Source of the DNA: Acanthosoma haemorrhoidale
Lineage: Eukaryota; Arthropoda; Insecta; Hemiptera; Acanthosomatidae
DNA length: 64,000 nucleotides
Direction of reading: 5' to 3'
Assembly (NCBI GenBank): GCA_930367205.1
Contig: OV884011.1
Location: forward strand, 109,359,139-109,423,138
A program made the translations under genes and the position numbers. The notes under the pieces were generated by a model. It had not been told where the DNA came from. It saw nothing but the letters and a program-made list of their open reading frames with translations, and searched no databases. This document shows positions 10,413 through 22,500 of this stretch, piece after piece (the stretch's first letter is position 1; each line of letters begins with the position of its first letter).

Positions 10413-10437
10413 AATACGAATAATTGGGATTCCACTG
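10413..10437 (-). repeat. Tigger right terminal inverted repeat
   Basis: Reads, on the minus strand, CAGTGGAATCCCAATTATTC and onward. The motif TACGAATTA recurs just inside the ends (about 9537, 10187, 10320, 10398), suggesting subterminal transposase binding sites. Confidence 0.9.
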
Positions 10438-10439
10438 TA

Positions 10440-12828
10440 CTTACTGGCGAAATGTCCAGCATGAATAAAAACCGCCCATCGACTGATCAACCAATTACTC
10501 TTACTTCGCCGGTCCTCCGAGCCGGATAGAGCTCGACCATTGGCGAAAGTGTCACACCTCTGGACTGCATTGCACCGGTTTCCGTACGGTGGTTCTGAAT
10601 AATACTTCGAGATAGCAGAGTAGCGGCTACCTCGCTGGCGTAGCTAACTATAAAACTATGGAAATGGTAGTAATGCTGACGCCGGAACCACGCCCCCGGT
10701 TAGAGTCTCAGCCACGTTCACTCAAGCATTACCAAATTGTTCAATAACTTTAGTCAGCTAGAATATTCCCTATCACTAAGAATGAATTTTCCATTGCTTA
10801 AAGTTAAAGTTCGGTTCTTCTTAAGTGTGGTTATTCTCCCTGGCTAATAATGTCGAAGAGTAATAACACTGACTTCTTCAGAACAACAGACAAAAAAGGT
10901 TGTGTAATCTGATAAATCATTGAATCGGTGGATATTAAATAGGCATATCACAAAATATTTTAATCCCAATACTTCAATTTTCGAATTAACATTAAAATAC
11001 TCTTTGCATTACCACCTCTTATGTGCCCTTTAGGACGTATGAATAGCTCAAGAATATGAAGTGAGAAACTTTATTGATTTATATAGGATCAGTCTGATTT
11101 GACTGAAGCTGGTTAGTTAATATATACCTGGCCAACTTTTTTTTCGTGTAATTTGTGTTAAGCATAATTCTCGTTTTTATATCCTAACCAAAACACAATC
11201 AGATTAATCCGGGATGTTGTAGGATTTAACATTAATATTACAGATCACTAGAGTAGAATAAAGCGTGGCACAGTCGAAGGAACTTTACCTGTTTGAAAGC
11301 ATAGCTTCTCGTTTCGGGCTCGGCTATTTGAGAATCGGTTGGTACCGGCGATTATGTTTTTTAAAACATAATTTTCCCACCTTTTCAGTATCTAACAGAA
11401 AACGAAAGAGACAATATCTACGACGTTAGGTTTGAATTGCTGTTCCTACATAACAGATGTGAACACATAAATATTTAATTGAGTTCAAGGTTTCCTATGG
11501 CGCCGATAAGTTCGACTGAAGAAACACAAGCTCTTGTATCATGTGCAGTGAAACGTTAGCAACCAAAATTATCTCTAATTTGATGATTCGCAAAGAGTAC
11601 AATTTCAAAATAGCTTCAAATTCTTAACCAGTGTTTTATGGCATGTTTCTAAATAAGGAGCAAGGTTGATCAAGTAGAGAGGACGAGATGTGACGTCATT
11701 GGGCACCTGGAGGATCGTTGTGAGGTTGTCCACTTCCATGCATGGAAGAACTAAATGCCTTTCGGGGACATGACATGTTTATGTATGTATTTGTGTTGGT
11801 TTGCACTCCTCCAGAGTGGTTGCGTACCATTTAAAAGCATCGCCTTTGTGTAAAAACAAAAGGATTCCATTCTAAACAGGATGACCAGGAAGATTCAAGA
11901 ATGTGACAAGTAATACTTAGACATCTAGTGAATCATACGAAAACATTCCATTTAAGGAGATGTCATGAAAATTATTATTATTATGAAAAGCGATGCTTAT
12001 GTATGCATTACGAGAGAGATGTTGATGTTTGAGGTTATGAAACACATGTCATTTTTTCTCCATATTACTGTAGTTTTTAGGGTGTTGGTGGTTTTCATTC
12101 AAAACCAGAAACCCTTGTATTTTCATCTCAATGTCTGCCTCTCTCCCAGGCTATTCTTGTCTTCGAATAGCTTTAGCACCCGAGGAAAAACCCTTACTTG
12201 TGTCAACTATCTTGAATTTTTTATTCTATTGCCGATCCCGAAAGGAGAGATATGTATATTGTCATTCACGTGTCTGTCTCAGCTACGAAACCGATGGTAA
12301 AAATTCCAAATGGAGTAACCGAAACCAATTAAACGTGAAAAAACTCGGTGTCCTTTTTCTAGTTTTTATAAATTTTCATCAGAAGCTTTTTAAGATTTCA
12401 TTTTCTAATTTTTTTCCAAGATTAAAAACACGTTAAAGACCATAACTTAAAAAATAAAGATGTATGGTAGCCGACTTTAGGAATTGCTAAAAAAAGATCT
12501 GGTTATTTTTCCAATATTTGAGCTGTTAAAAATTATTATTACAAAAATTATAATTTGTGGGTAGACAAATCATTTCGTCCATCAATAAAACAAACCCTCC
12601 ACGTCCGGTATGGCAGAGAGACATCATAATATATTAAGAATTTTAGTCGAAAATTAATATATAATGTTAGTTGAAAAAATAATCTTTCGCATAGTGAGAA
12701 TAAGTAAAAACGACCACTGATGCCCTTGTCAACTAATGATGTCAGTTGAGTTAGTTCTCGCAGGTGAAACGGAAGGATTTTTAGGCTAAGTATAAATGTG
12801 GACATTTTATGTAAGTGTACTTTAAATA
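10440..12828. other. Unassigned spacer
   Basis: No gene identified. A GC-richer patch lies at 10490-10740. An open stretch at 12131-12436 shows no recognisable domain. A palindromic TGACGTCA sits at 11691-11698 without supporting context. Confidence 0.5.
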
Positions 12829-12832
12829 TTGA

Positions 12833-12856
12833 GGTTAGTAAGAAAGTAATTTCGGT
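12833..12856 (+). repeat. mariner left terminal inverted repeat
   Basis: Inverted match to 13670-13693 (three mismatches in 24). The TA target dinucleotide is a few bases outside; the outermost bases differ by one indel. Confidence 0.8.
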
Positions 12857-12884
12857 TTTTTAGGGTGAAATAAAACTTAATTTT

Positions 12885-13545
12885 TTCAATACAAAAAATG
12901 AACTTTAATCAGTCAAATATATTCCATTCTGTTCGATGACCTTTTGACATCTTTCTGGTAACTTCATGATCCCCCGCATATAGAACTTCTGGCCCTTATC
13001 AGCAAAAAAACTCAACCAAGTTCGTTTCGAGGTCATCGTCATAACTGAAATTTTTACCATTTAAGAAGTTTTGTAAACTTCGAAATAAATGATAATCCGA
13101 AGGTGGAAGGTCGGGGCTGTATGGGGGGATGCGACATCACTTCACAACCAAGCTCCAATAGTTTCGTTTGTGTTGCTAAAGATGTGTGAGGCCTCCAAGA
13201 CGTCTTATATGATTTTTAATTGTTGTGTGTGATAAATTTATTTTTTTTGCAATCTCTCGCACAGTTATATGACGGTTCGATTCAATTATGGCTTTCATTT
13301 TGCTAACATCAACTTCAGAAGGTCGACCAGAACAGAACGTTGGTCATCTTTCAGTGAAAATTCTCCAGAACGAAATTTTTTAAACCAATTCTGACACGTG
13401 TGTTCTGTAAACAATCAACGCCATAAACTTCACATATCTCTTTGTGAGCCTCAGCCGCTTTCTTGCCTTTATGAAAATAAAAAAATAACATGAGTCGAAA
13501 ATGCTTATGTTTGCACTCCATATTAAAACTGACAGTTGTAAACAA
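12885..13545 (-). pseudogene. mariner transposase remnant
   Basis: Reads from the right end on the minus strand. At 13351-13545 it gives FYFHKGKKAAEAHKEICEVY, the N-terminal helix-turn-helix of mariner transposases, followed by IGLKNF (canonical W-KKF). After frame changes come pieces of the linker near 13320-13230 (RTVI, IYHTQQLK). The centre, with the first two catalytic Asp residues, is missing. At about 13150-13080 LLELGCEVMSHPPIQP matches the LLELGWEVLPHPPYSPDL segment of the family, and DVKRSSNRMEYI near 12920 is the C-terminus. Stops and frameshifts make it non-functional. Confidence 0.8.
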
Positions 13546-13669
13546 AATTACACGGAATTTCTGTATATAGCAACCTAAAGGTTGCCAACTCTACCAAATC
13601 TCAAAAGAAAAAAATTCTCACATTGATAAAAGAATAACGAAACAAACATAACGCTATCAACTCGTGTAT

Positions 13670-13693
13670 ACCGAAATAACTTTCTTGCCAACC
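13670..13693 (-). repeat. mariner right terminal inverted repeat
   Basis: Partner of 12833-12856. Followed by CAG and TA (13697-13698). Confidence 0.8.
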
Positions 13694-13699
13694 CAGTAC

Positions 13700-15160
13700 T
13701 TTGTGAATGAAGAGCGTGATCGCAGTATTGTACATTTGGTTCGAATCAGACCATTGAGCACAAATATTTATTTATTGCCATAGGAGGACAGGTGGCAATT
13801 TATTTTTACCAATAATGACAACGTGTCATTTATTAGTAGGTACAGTTAGTTGGATGTAAACGAAAAAATAATTTTATTCAAGCAAGGTTTCTTAAGGCAC
13901 CCAACATATGAATTACAATTACTATCGTTTAACATTTCCTATGCCTTATCATTTCCTTTACTGAATGTCGGTGAAAAATTCTAACTTATTTAGGGTTCAT
14001 GTTTTCAAAGGTATATGTGAATATGATGTTCTCTTAACGTGCGTGAGATTAATTGTGGGTTGACTCTTGTACGAAAGCGTTCAATTATGAAAATCATTTT
14101 TAAAAAGTTGTTTGATTGGGAATCGGCTTAGACCAATGAAAAAAATCATAAATTTTCATCAAATTTATTTATGGACAAGATTTCGATATTCAATGTTTGT
14201 CTAGATGATACCGGAAAGGATACTTACCCAAATAAAGAACAGGGGGGAAAAGTTTAAACCTGTTGATAGCCCCTTGGTAACAAACGTTCACCGAAATTTA
14301 CACTTAACTAACAAATGAATCACACTTAAGGTGGAGTAATGGTGGCTAGACCAAAAAAGTAACTTATTGGCTAAAGAAACATTGTCAATATTATTTAAAA
14401 AATAATACATGATTTACCCATCGAATCGGCTTACCCAATCGAACATTCAATCACATCTATTTTCAAGAGTTGGTAAAAATCATAGTTATAAACATGACTG
14501 TTCCTGAATTACACGTCTTATTAAATGTTAACGATTAAAATATCGCATTATGCATATCTATTACCATACAGATGGTCCCGAACTATCGCCGTAGAGGTCA
14601 TTGCCAAGTTCTCCGGCGCAATACAGCGAGTAGAGGTGGAGAGATCCAGGCGTCGCACAATGAATTTTTATTTCTTTATATTTATTTTTAAATTATTTAT
14701 TATTTTTAACCCTCTAGTTACATTAAAAAACTATTATAGGAATAAGAATCGTTTAGAACATTGCATAATATTTTTGTTTTGATCAACAAACGCAGATGTA
14801 GCATTGTAAACAAGGTGTCGTCCTTGAAATCCGTTTCATACCAGTAATCGGTTGAAACCTATCTGGTTGAAGAAGTGCTTCTATCGAGCGATCCGAAGGA
14901 AAAAATATTAAAACTAATCCTTTTCTAACACTAATAATTGATGATTAATAATGATAATTAAATGGGTAAGTACTCTCTTATTATGTATTCTATATTATTT
15001 TTCATTATGTCTGACATTTTTTTTCACAATGCGACCATAAAAAAACTTCCCAAACCTTCCCAAGTTTTTTAGAACATAAAGTTCACCTAGGTTTTAAATT
15101 ATTGTTGGCAATTTAATTTGCCGACATTTTCCAATTCAATCGATTTTTTTTTTTAATTTC
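13700..15160. other. Unassigned AT-rich spacer
   Basis: No gene recognised. A GC-richer patch at 14565-14665 has an open frame (TIAVEVIAKFSGAIQRVEVE) that I cannot assign. Confidence 0.45.
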
Positions 15161-15163
15161 CAG

Positions 15164-15420
15164 ATTCATCAAATAATACCAATTTTTTTTTTTTTCCAAA
15201 TTTGAAAAGATGTTTGGATAAATACAGGAAAACTGAATCAATCTTTGAGCAAATACTGTGCCAACTTGATCTCCACGGTGCTCCAAACGTTGCCAGTTTA
15301 CTTTCATCAAGTTTTCAGAAAATTGGGAGCGTGTTCATCGCACACACAAAAACATTCTTAACATTATATAAAGACTGTTTGGAACAAGATATTAATTTGG
15401 AAGAATATGTTATCGATTAT
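15164..15420 (+). other. Possible host exon, weakly RhoGEF (DH)-like
   Basis: A strong polypyrimidine tract and TTTCCAG end at 15163. The following frame is open from 15166 for about 85 codons up to a GTAAAA at 15421, which could be a splice donor. The peptide includes KRCLDKYRKTESIFEQILCQ, then SSSFQKIGSVFIAHTKTFLT and LYKDCLEQ. The pattern IG-VF--H---F--LY-DC resembles the second conserved helix of Dbl-homology domains that activate Rho GTPases. The likeness is short and by eye only. It could equally be the N-terminal part of the transposon-type gene that follows. Confidence 0.3.
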
Positions 15421-15479
15421 AGTAAAAAAAATAGCAATTCACATCCTGATGGTCCTTCCGGCTATCTAGAGGAAGACCC

Positions 15480-16215
15480 GAGATGAGTTTGCAGTGTTGC
15501 TGTTCAAAACTTGGGTTCTGAGGAGCTCTCTTTCGTTGATAATATATTATCAAAGCCCAGCACTTAAAGAGATCAAATATCTTTACTTCCTCTTCAAGAG
15601 TTATCTTTATACTTAGATTTAGGTCTTAGCTTTAGGAAATATAATATTTTCCGTTCAACTGCAAATAAAGTAGCATCCACCCAAATATCTCTAGAGTTGC
15701 AGAAATTTATTAATAAAACCCCAATCATTCTCTAAAATTAATAAGTAGATGGGGATTTGACGGAAGTTATTTATACATATTATAAACAGAAATTCCGGAC
15801 TCCTGACGATTCTGATGAAATTCTCTTTGTCATAGCTCTTGTTCCTCTGCAAATTGTTGACGGCACAGGTGACTGGGAAAATCCTAACTCCATCATTTAC
15901 ACACTATTGTCGGCCCATAAAACTTATTCATTTACATTAATTTCACAAAAATAAGTCATTATGCATAAATTAATTAGTGACATGGTTGCTAATAATATTG
16001 TTATTGGGAACCATACTATCAATGTTACATACGACATCCCTTTTGCTATGGTGGACGGAAGTATATGTGATGTATATTACGATGAAAGCACATATGAAAA
16101 TAACTCCACGCAAAAGTATTACATTTGTGGCTGTGTTCCGAAAGACATGAATGTACAAACAGCATTTCAGTCCAATGAAATCTTTTGTATATCATCATTA
16201 CATTATTGGATATGA
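15480..16215 (+). pseudogene. Fragment of a transposon-associated gene family with a WGxDG...CRPI...CYICG motif series
   Basis: Decayed coding region whose ordered motifs I know from a large uncharacterised family in arthropod and Hydra genomes. About 15595-15660: LSLYLDLGLSFRKYNIFRS. 15750-15767: WGFDGS. 15781-15820: YKQKFRTPDDSDE. 15825-15870: LFVIALVPLQIV. 15879-15900: ENPNS. 15909-15935, in a shifted frame: CRPIKLIHL. 15961-16150: HKLISDMVANNIVIGN, MVDGSICDV and KYYICGCVPKDMN. Stops near 15566 and 15735 and a frame change near 15905 show that it is dead. The order of acidic, Cys-rich and NP/CRP motifs recalls the RAG1/Transib transposase core; that link is my inference. Confidence 0.45.
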
Positions 16216-18587
16216 TCGTTTGAATTTTTGTTACATATATCCTATCGTTGAGACTTAAAGAAAAGGTAAGTGTATAAGGTTCTTTTTAAACTTCCAGAGG
16301 GGTTTGGGTTCCAATGAGTAAACCACCACAACAAAATCACCTTACTAAGATAAGCTTATCTAGCAGAATCACAAACACTTGAACGTTGCTTTTTTCGGGC
16401 GCCAATTGTTATGTTTAATATATGAGGTTAAATTAGAAAAAACAAAATTTTCTTTAACTCTTTTAATCCACCAGTCTGTGAAAAATCAATATGTTAATAA
16501 CAATTTTCGTTTACCTTTATAATTATTTATATATTGATAAACTGTTAGTCCTTTTTATTTCTCACTGCATTCAGTACACCAACAACAAAAATCTTCAAAT
16601 CTTCATCCAAAGCGTCCCTCAGGGATAACCAGCAGAACAACCTCCTAGCCATCTTGTTTTCCAAGTACCCCCTCCTTTTCCCAACTTGTTTGTAGCTCTT
16701 TTCTGCCCGCTAATTTCAAATTTAAATCAAAGGCAAAGCATCTAAATATTATGACAATATGAACAAAATTTATGATCCTGTTGGTGATCTATCCTGACTT
16801 AAAATTCTAAAACCCTTACATAAGTTAGAGTAGCAGAAAATAAAAAATTGTTTACAGAAATGAAACCTTTCATCCATAAAGAGTTTTAAGAAAAATTTCT
16901 AAGTGTCATAAAATCTCATAGTGGATAAACCAAAACCAAAGTAATGACGGTACTACCTCTTGGAAGGTTTCTGAAAACGGTACTTAAAGCGCCTCTATTA
17001 TAATGGAATTAACGTTGACTTGATTTAAAATTTAGCAATAGTACTTAGAGTTATTGCTAGTGCAAAACAAATAATAAATTTTAATCAGGTAATTAATAAA
17101 AAAAACAAAAGGTATATATTTTAAAAAGTACGACTAGTATTATATGCCTGTGTCATTGTATAAATTGTTAATTCTGATTTCATCATTCACGTAAGTCACA
17201 ATTCCCATAGATCAAATGTCAGAAGTGTTACATCGATGATCGGATAATCTTGAAAATAATGCCGGAAAAACTTCGCGACAACGCAAATAAAAGAGACTAT
17301 GACAATGCTTCTTCTAACATCTGATCCGGTGCTTCCTTTATGGAGAAAAAATGTTAAAATGCAAAGATAAATTAGTCCAGACATTGATGAATATATAATA
17401 GAGGATGGAATTGACAATTAAATAGACATTGATTTTAATATAAATTTACATTCTGATGAATTCACGAATTCAGACTCTGAATAAAGAAATTGTAGTATAA
17501 TTTCTTAGAATATCATGAAATATTATTATAGATATATTGCAATATAATATTACTATTATTATTATTTACTATTACTATATTATTACTACATTATATATTA
17601 TATTTATATTAGTACTTAACTGACTTAATTAATATTATTAGCAACAATATTATTACAATTAATATATTACATACAATATTAATATACCTATATAGTATAC
17701 ATTATTGTAAAATTGTTATGTTGTTTTGAGTTGAAATAAATAATTAAAAATGTTTATTTGAAAATAACTAGTGGTTAATGATTTTTTTTTTTATCATATA
17801 CCATTATCCCTATTACATTGTGTATGGATAGGAATTCCAGGTATGTTAAAGACGTTACCTGCGTACCTGAGAAGGTGCGATCAGGTATATGCCATCAATT
17901 TTATTTATAAACTTGGCGGTCAGGGATTAATCGATCAACACCGCTGTAAAAAGTAGAAAAAAAATAACCCGAGTTTGAGTTCCATAAAAACCTGGCAGGC
18001 CAATAAATCGTTTTTAGAAAGTGTAGAAGAAGGTATGACAGCAAGGTGGTGAATAAAGATAGCCCCTGAAGAAGTGGCTGTCAGAGATACGATCTTATAC
18101 ATTCTACTTTCAGACAAGTTCGGAACAATTGTCATTCGTCTGACTGTTTGTCCTACGATAGAGGTTTTAAAAATTATTCAATCGATCTGAAATTTTAATA
18201 CTACAATATTAAAAAACCGCTAAATAGGCTTATTATGCGTTAGGTAAATACTAAATTATTGAACTTATGAAAAAAATATTAAACTATAGATTGAGATATT
18301 GTGTAAAAGATGACCCCTTCGACTAACTTTCAAACTTTTTCAATCCACAGTTCAGGAAGTTTAGTTTTTACCTATCAATTATGCACATATTATTGAATGA
18401 TATCCGAAGGAATATCCACTCCACTTTCTGAAATATTGTAAAAAATTTGTTGACTATATTTCACGAAGAAAGCTTCGTTTAATCACATTTTCAAAAAAAA
18501 AATGTATTTTAACAACACAATTTTTCGATCTGTTTTGGAGTAATCCATAAACACATAATGATGAAATTACGGCATGGATAAGAGAAT
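16216..18587. other. Unassigned AT-rich spacer with ATT-rich tract
   Basis: No gene assigned. 17510-17760 is almost pure A and T with repeated ATT/TTA units. Around 17380-17480 a short acidic frame (DIDFNINLHSDEF) looks like a protein end, but has no identifiable partner. Confidence 0.5.
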
Positions 18588-18665
18588 GAATGTAAATTTG
18601 TAAATGTGGTATGAATGAGACATTTCATCACAATTACCAATCGCCCTTCTGAGGAAGATTGATCC
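18588..18665 (+). mobile_element. J1 3'-UTR fragment
   Basis: About 75 bp match the J1 3' UTR: GAATGAATG, then TTTGTAAATGTGGTATGAAT, GAGAC, ATTT-ATCACAATTACC and a trace of the terminal GAAGATTG. It matches the version in the 1215-1940 copy better than the one in the 2609-5506 copy. No target duplication seen; old and short. Confidence 0.6.
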
Positions 18666-21327
18666 ACATAAAGATTTGAAAAAAAAAAGCCAACAGACGG
18701 AAGACTATTACCTCGCGCCCTTTTGAATGTAAAACGTCTCCCTTCGGACTTAGTCATTTGATTGAATTGCATTAAATATATTTCAATGATTTAAAAAATA
18801 AAATAATTTAAATTAATCGTCCTTTATAGATCCAGTAGTCAATGCTGCAATTAACTGGTATTACAGCATGGACACCAATTACTGAACTCTTTAGCTCACC
18901 TTTACGTAATCTATGGATACGTAACTGGCCCTGTCTTAGCAACAGCAGTCTTCATGAATCAGTTATTTTCCTAGTAAAGTACCTTTTGTTGATTTAAAAC
19001 GAACTGAGCCGGTATGCCATTCAGTTAAGCGAGAGCTCCTATATCGCAGGTGATATCACTAATTCCATTTGGGCTGTACTACTTTCGTTTCCATTGTGAT
19101 CAAGAACGGCTTTCTCTTGCGGACAAGTCCTATCCAGGCGTCGTAGGCGGTTTTGATCACCATATTCTGCTTCTCAGAGCTTATTCGAATCAAGCCAAAG
19201 CAGTATCAATATTGATTTTTAAGCGGGTGTGATTGAACGTATCATTCGAATGCTCTATTTCAAAAATAAATTATAAGAATATAGTTGTAAATCGCATAAA
19301 CAGAAAGCTAAATGCATCAGGCTCACAACGAAAAGTACAAAGCATTAATTAATTATGAATTTCAATTTTTTTTCATCGTATATTTTCCTTTCACCTCATC
19401 AGATACTCTTGGACTCCAAACACACTTTGGAAGGAATAAGAAACGTATCTAAAACATCACAGCCGAAACATCCCTTTAGTTCGAATTTGAACCAAAGAAT
19501 ATGAAATTTCAAAAATTCATATAATACCGGTTACATTAATTCTTCTGTTTTTGTACATCATTAGATCAAAACAGAAAAGATCTACTTCTCCTAATTGTAT
19601 TTCTATGTAGTTCAAACTGCAAGGGTGCCGTTAATGATTATGACTTGATACATATATTCACGATGGTTTTCTTATTAATGCTCTACAAAAAACATCACAA
19701 TTTACGTCATCATTCTCTATTAACCCGTCTCTGTCAATGATTATAATCATCTATTGTTGCCGATGAAGGAAATTCGAGGCCATTGGTCTTTGAATCTAGT
19801 AATTATATTTAATAAACTTCACAAAGAGCTACGCAGCAGACCCATCTATCTACTGAAGCGGATGGTAATCAGATAGATCTATATTTGAAGTATCGGATAT
19901 ATTGTAGGTAGTAAATTGTGAACTATTGGTAGTAGAAAATATATTCCACTTATGTAACGAAGCCGAATATGTTTGTTCATATAAGAAAAAATATGCAAAC
20001 AAAAAAGATATATATATGTATATATATACGTGTGTGGTCTAGTTAAAATTGCATTCAATTCAGCCAAACACATTCATTACTTCAACATAATAACAAAAAA
20101 AACAATGGAACAAGGGATTTATTTACCAAAGAAAACGGGTTAGCAGGTATTTTGGGTTAGCCCAGTTTCTTCAATAATTATTTACCATATTAATAGAATA
20201 AATCATAACACTGGCAACTACACAGAAGGCGGACACGTTACGGACATTAAAACAGAACATCAAAGTAAACACGCCCTGTGTTGATCCACCCAAAGAGGTG
20301 TTAGTAAACTGTTGATTGTATACGTAATCAACAAACATTTGTTTCATTGAGCATACGAAGATTCATAGGATAATTCAAAAGTTAATGCGGATGTACCATC
20401 AAATGCTTTGGAATCGTTTACTAATATTGAAATGAAATGGTTGTATTAAAAACCTGTTTGTATTTTGAAGTAATTAATAAATGAATTAAACTTTCTTATT
20501 TCTTATTGGATAGTACTTATCCGCCGACAAGATGAGTTGAACTTCCATGAAAACATGTCATGTCTCTAGCTCTTTGAAGAGTAGCATAATGATAATGATT
20601 TGATAAACGTGCTAATAACGGATAGGATAGGATTTACAACTGCGCGGTCCCGGATTCAATCTACGACACTACATGGGGTAATTTTACTTTGGGGTATGAG
20701 TCTGTTTAGGGTTCACTCATCCTTGTTAGTACCAGTAGGAATTTGAACAGTGGTATGAAGAATAAATAATCTGGCACAGAAAAGCAAAATGAATGAGAGG
20801 TAAAGACGCGTCGTCAGGTATTACCTTTCAATTTCTCAGCTCTCGTCTCAAGTCACCGCGACGTAATGACGCCCTCATCACTTAGCTGTTGCTCATCTTC
20901 ACAAGGTGTTGCGTGATGGGTGCAATTTTAACTGTAATTGATATTTATTAACAAACAACCAACCAAAGTTCTTGTTTAATTAATGGACCATCATTATTTT
21001 TCGGCAATTTTTCGTAGGGCTTTCAAGTGAAATCTCCATATAAAATTTATTTTCTTTAGTTCATAAAAGAGACTTCCAGTTGCCAAATGAATCCTACAGA
21101 AACATGAATGAGAGGATGTAGGTTTCTGGTTACGGAAAAACAATGATACTTTGAAAATAGTAAGATAATTCAACGAACAAAATGAATCATTGAAGCGTCA
21201 TCCGGTAGCAGTGGACTCGATGTTTCAATTGGCGTACTCTAATAGATGGTGATCACCTACATTCCACGAATTAAGGCAGTTCTCCACCGACATTCAATTG
21301 TGAAGGGCTACTCCCACTTTCGGCCAG
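18666..21327. other. Unassigned spacer
   Basis: No gene recognised. A short TA/TG microsatellite lies at 20009-20036. Confidence 0.5.
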
Positions 21328-21335
21328 TTAGTCAC

Positions 21336-21422
21336 TTTTTTTTTTTTTTCTTAATAGCCCCTTCAAATTTACAGATAATTATAGATCCTCAGGCGAATCT
21401 ATTTACTCTCTATAATGAAAAA
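21336..21422 (-). mobile_element. J2 3'-end fragment with target duplication
   Basis: On the minus strand: about 70 bp of the J2 3' end (GTAAATAGATTCGCCTGAGG through AAGGGGCTATTAAG) followed by a poly(A) of about 14. TTAGTCAC lies on both sides (21328-21335 and 21423-21430). It is a severely 5'-truncated insertion next to the poly(T) of the following element. Confidence 0.75.
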
Positions 21423-21430
21423 TTAGTCAC

Positions 21431-21640
21431 TTTTTTTTTTTTTTTTTTTTCCATAGCTCTCAACTTATAAAATTAGGATGTGGGAAAATTATTTTGGATT
21501 GATGGGTGCCTTTCACTAAGGGGAGTCCCATTTGAAGGAAGTATGAGAAGGATATGGGGTGTGGGATGCCTAAAAGAGGCGGGTGGATTCGGGAAGGTAG
21601 TGAGAGTCTACCTATGGTGGAGCCTAGGGGTTTAGACAAT
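21431..21640 (-). mobile_element. J3 3'-end fragment
   Basis: Starts with a T20 tract (a minus-strand poly(A) tail) and matches the 3' UTR of the J3 element at 42250-42440: GAGAGCT next to the tail, CCTTTCACTAAGGGGAGTCC at 21511, GGTAGTGAGAGTCTACC and GGAGCCTAGGGG. Truncated at its 5' end near 21640. Confidence 0.8.
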
Positions 21641-21815
21641 GAATGTATACTGTACATCATACACAGCAAATAATCACAATGTAAAATTATTAAAAATTGT
21701 ACAAAATGTAGCCAAGCTGCAGGACATATAATGAACTATTGTAAATAGATTCATTGATGTATTCTATACTGATTTCCATAATTTATAATAACAGGGGGAT
21801 ATGAAAGGGGAAAAA
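21641..21815 (+). mobile_element. J2-like 3'-end fragment
   Basis: Diverged plus-strand copy of the J2 3' UTR: GAATGTATAC at the start, AATGTAGCCAAGCTGCAGGA (compare AATGTAGTGATGCTACAGGA near 31405), TTGTAAATAGATTC, then GGGATATGAAAGGGG and a short A tail at about 21812. It abuts the J3 fragment. Confidence 0.6.
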
Positions 21816-22394
21816 AACCGCTGGTGTGTCTAAATGACTGTGTTAGTAAAGGCAAGATATTTAACACGGATGTTATACCTAATGGCCCAGTAAAAAAAAT
21901 TTTCTAACCCAATAAGAATGAATTTATGATCAATAGTCGATAGCAATCGCTTTAATTCATAAAATTTCGAAGCAATGAACCTACTATGTACCACGTTTTA
22001 TTATTTATTAGTTGTGGTATTTAATGTAAATATAATCATTGTAATAATAATAATAATAGGCCAAAGGAAAAAAATATCAACTAGACTATCCCTGTCGACT
22101 GCCAGCCATCACTTAAGGTTCCCTCGTGGTATTGAATCTCGTTAACTGACTGAAAACATTGTTTTTATTTTTATATAGTTAATTTCCCCAGAGTCATCGG
22201 AGAAAAAAAAAGCCTTGTTGATAAAAGCGTTCAAACGGAAATGTCAAGTTCCCGGCTGGGTTTTCTCATTAACCAATATTATTAGCTAGTTAGATGTATT
22301 TTATATAAGTTATAAAAAAACGATAGATAGTGTACGGTAATACACACTTTTGTTATAGCTCGGGAGTTTGGATGACGTGTACTACAGAGAGAGA

Positions 22395-22500
22395 GGATTG
22401 TTATAGCGGCCGGCCTGACTCAGTGGTACTCACTAATAGGTAGGACCTCGTCTATTAGCCCTCGGGTCAAAGACCTCTTTACTATTTCAACGGGGCTCTA
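22395..22500 (+). repeat. tRNA-like segment, possible SINE head
   Basis: GC-rich patch with CTGACTCAGTGGTA at about 22415 (like a tRNA A box) and CGGGTCAAAGACC about 50 bp later (a poor B box). Spacing suits a polymerase III internal promoter, but neither box is canonical and no poly(A) end was found. Confidence 0.2.

Larger units (their letters stand above)
9491..10437 (-). mobile_element. Tigger/pogo-type DNA transposon, internally deleted, both ends intact
   Basis: A 947-bp element with 25-bp terminal inverted repeats that agree at 22 of 25 positions, flanked on both sides by TA (9489-9490 and 10438-10439), the target duplication of pogo elements. Inside, on the minus strand, lie the start and the end of one transposase gene joined by a large deletion. 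The arrangement is that of a non-autonomous derivative that can still be mobilised by a full-length relative. Confidence 0.9.
12829..13696 (-). mobile_element. mariner-type transposon, internally deleted
   Basis: A degenerate mariner. The left inner end (12833-12856, GGTTAGTAAGAAAGTAATTT and onward) is an inverted match, 21 of 24, to 13670-13693. TA lies just outside both ends (12827-12828 and 13697-13698). At about 870 bp it is some 400 bp shorter than a complete mariner. The transposase remnant on the minus strand lacks its centre. It is dead itself, but its ends are still recognisable. Confidence 0.85.

Noticed and set aside
11691..11698. CRE palindrome TGACGTCA
   Set aside because: A single 8-bp match with no promoter or gene nearby.
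17510..17760. Dense ATT/TTA repeats that resemble an array
   Set aside because: Irregular simple AT sequence without unit structure or spacers; not CRISPR or satellite.
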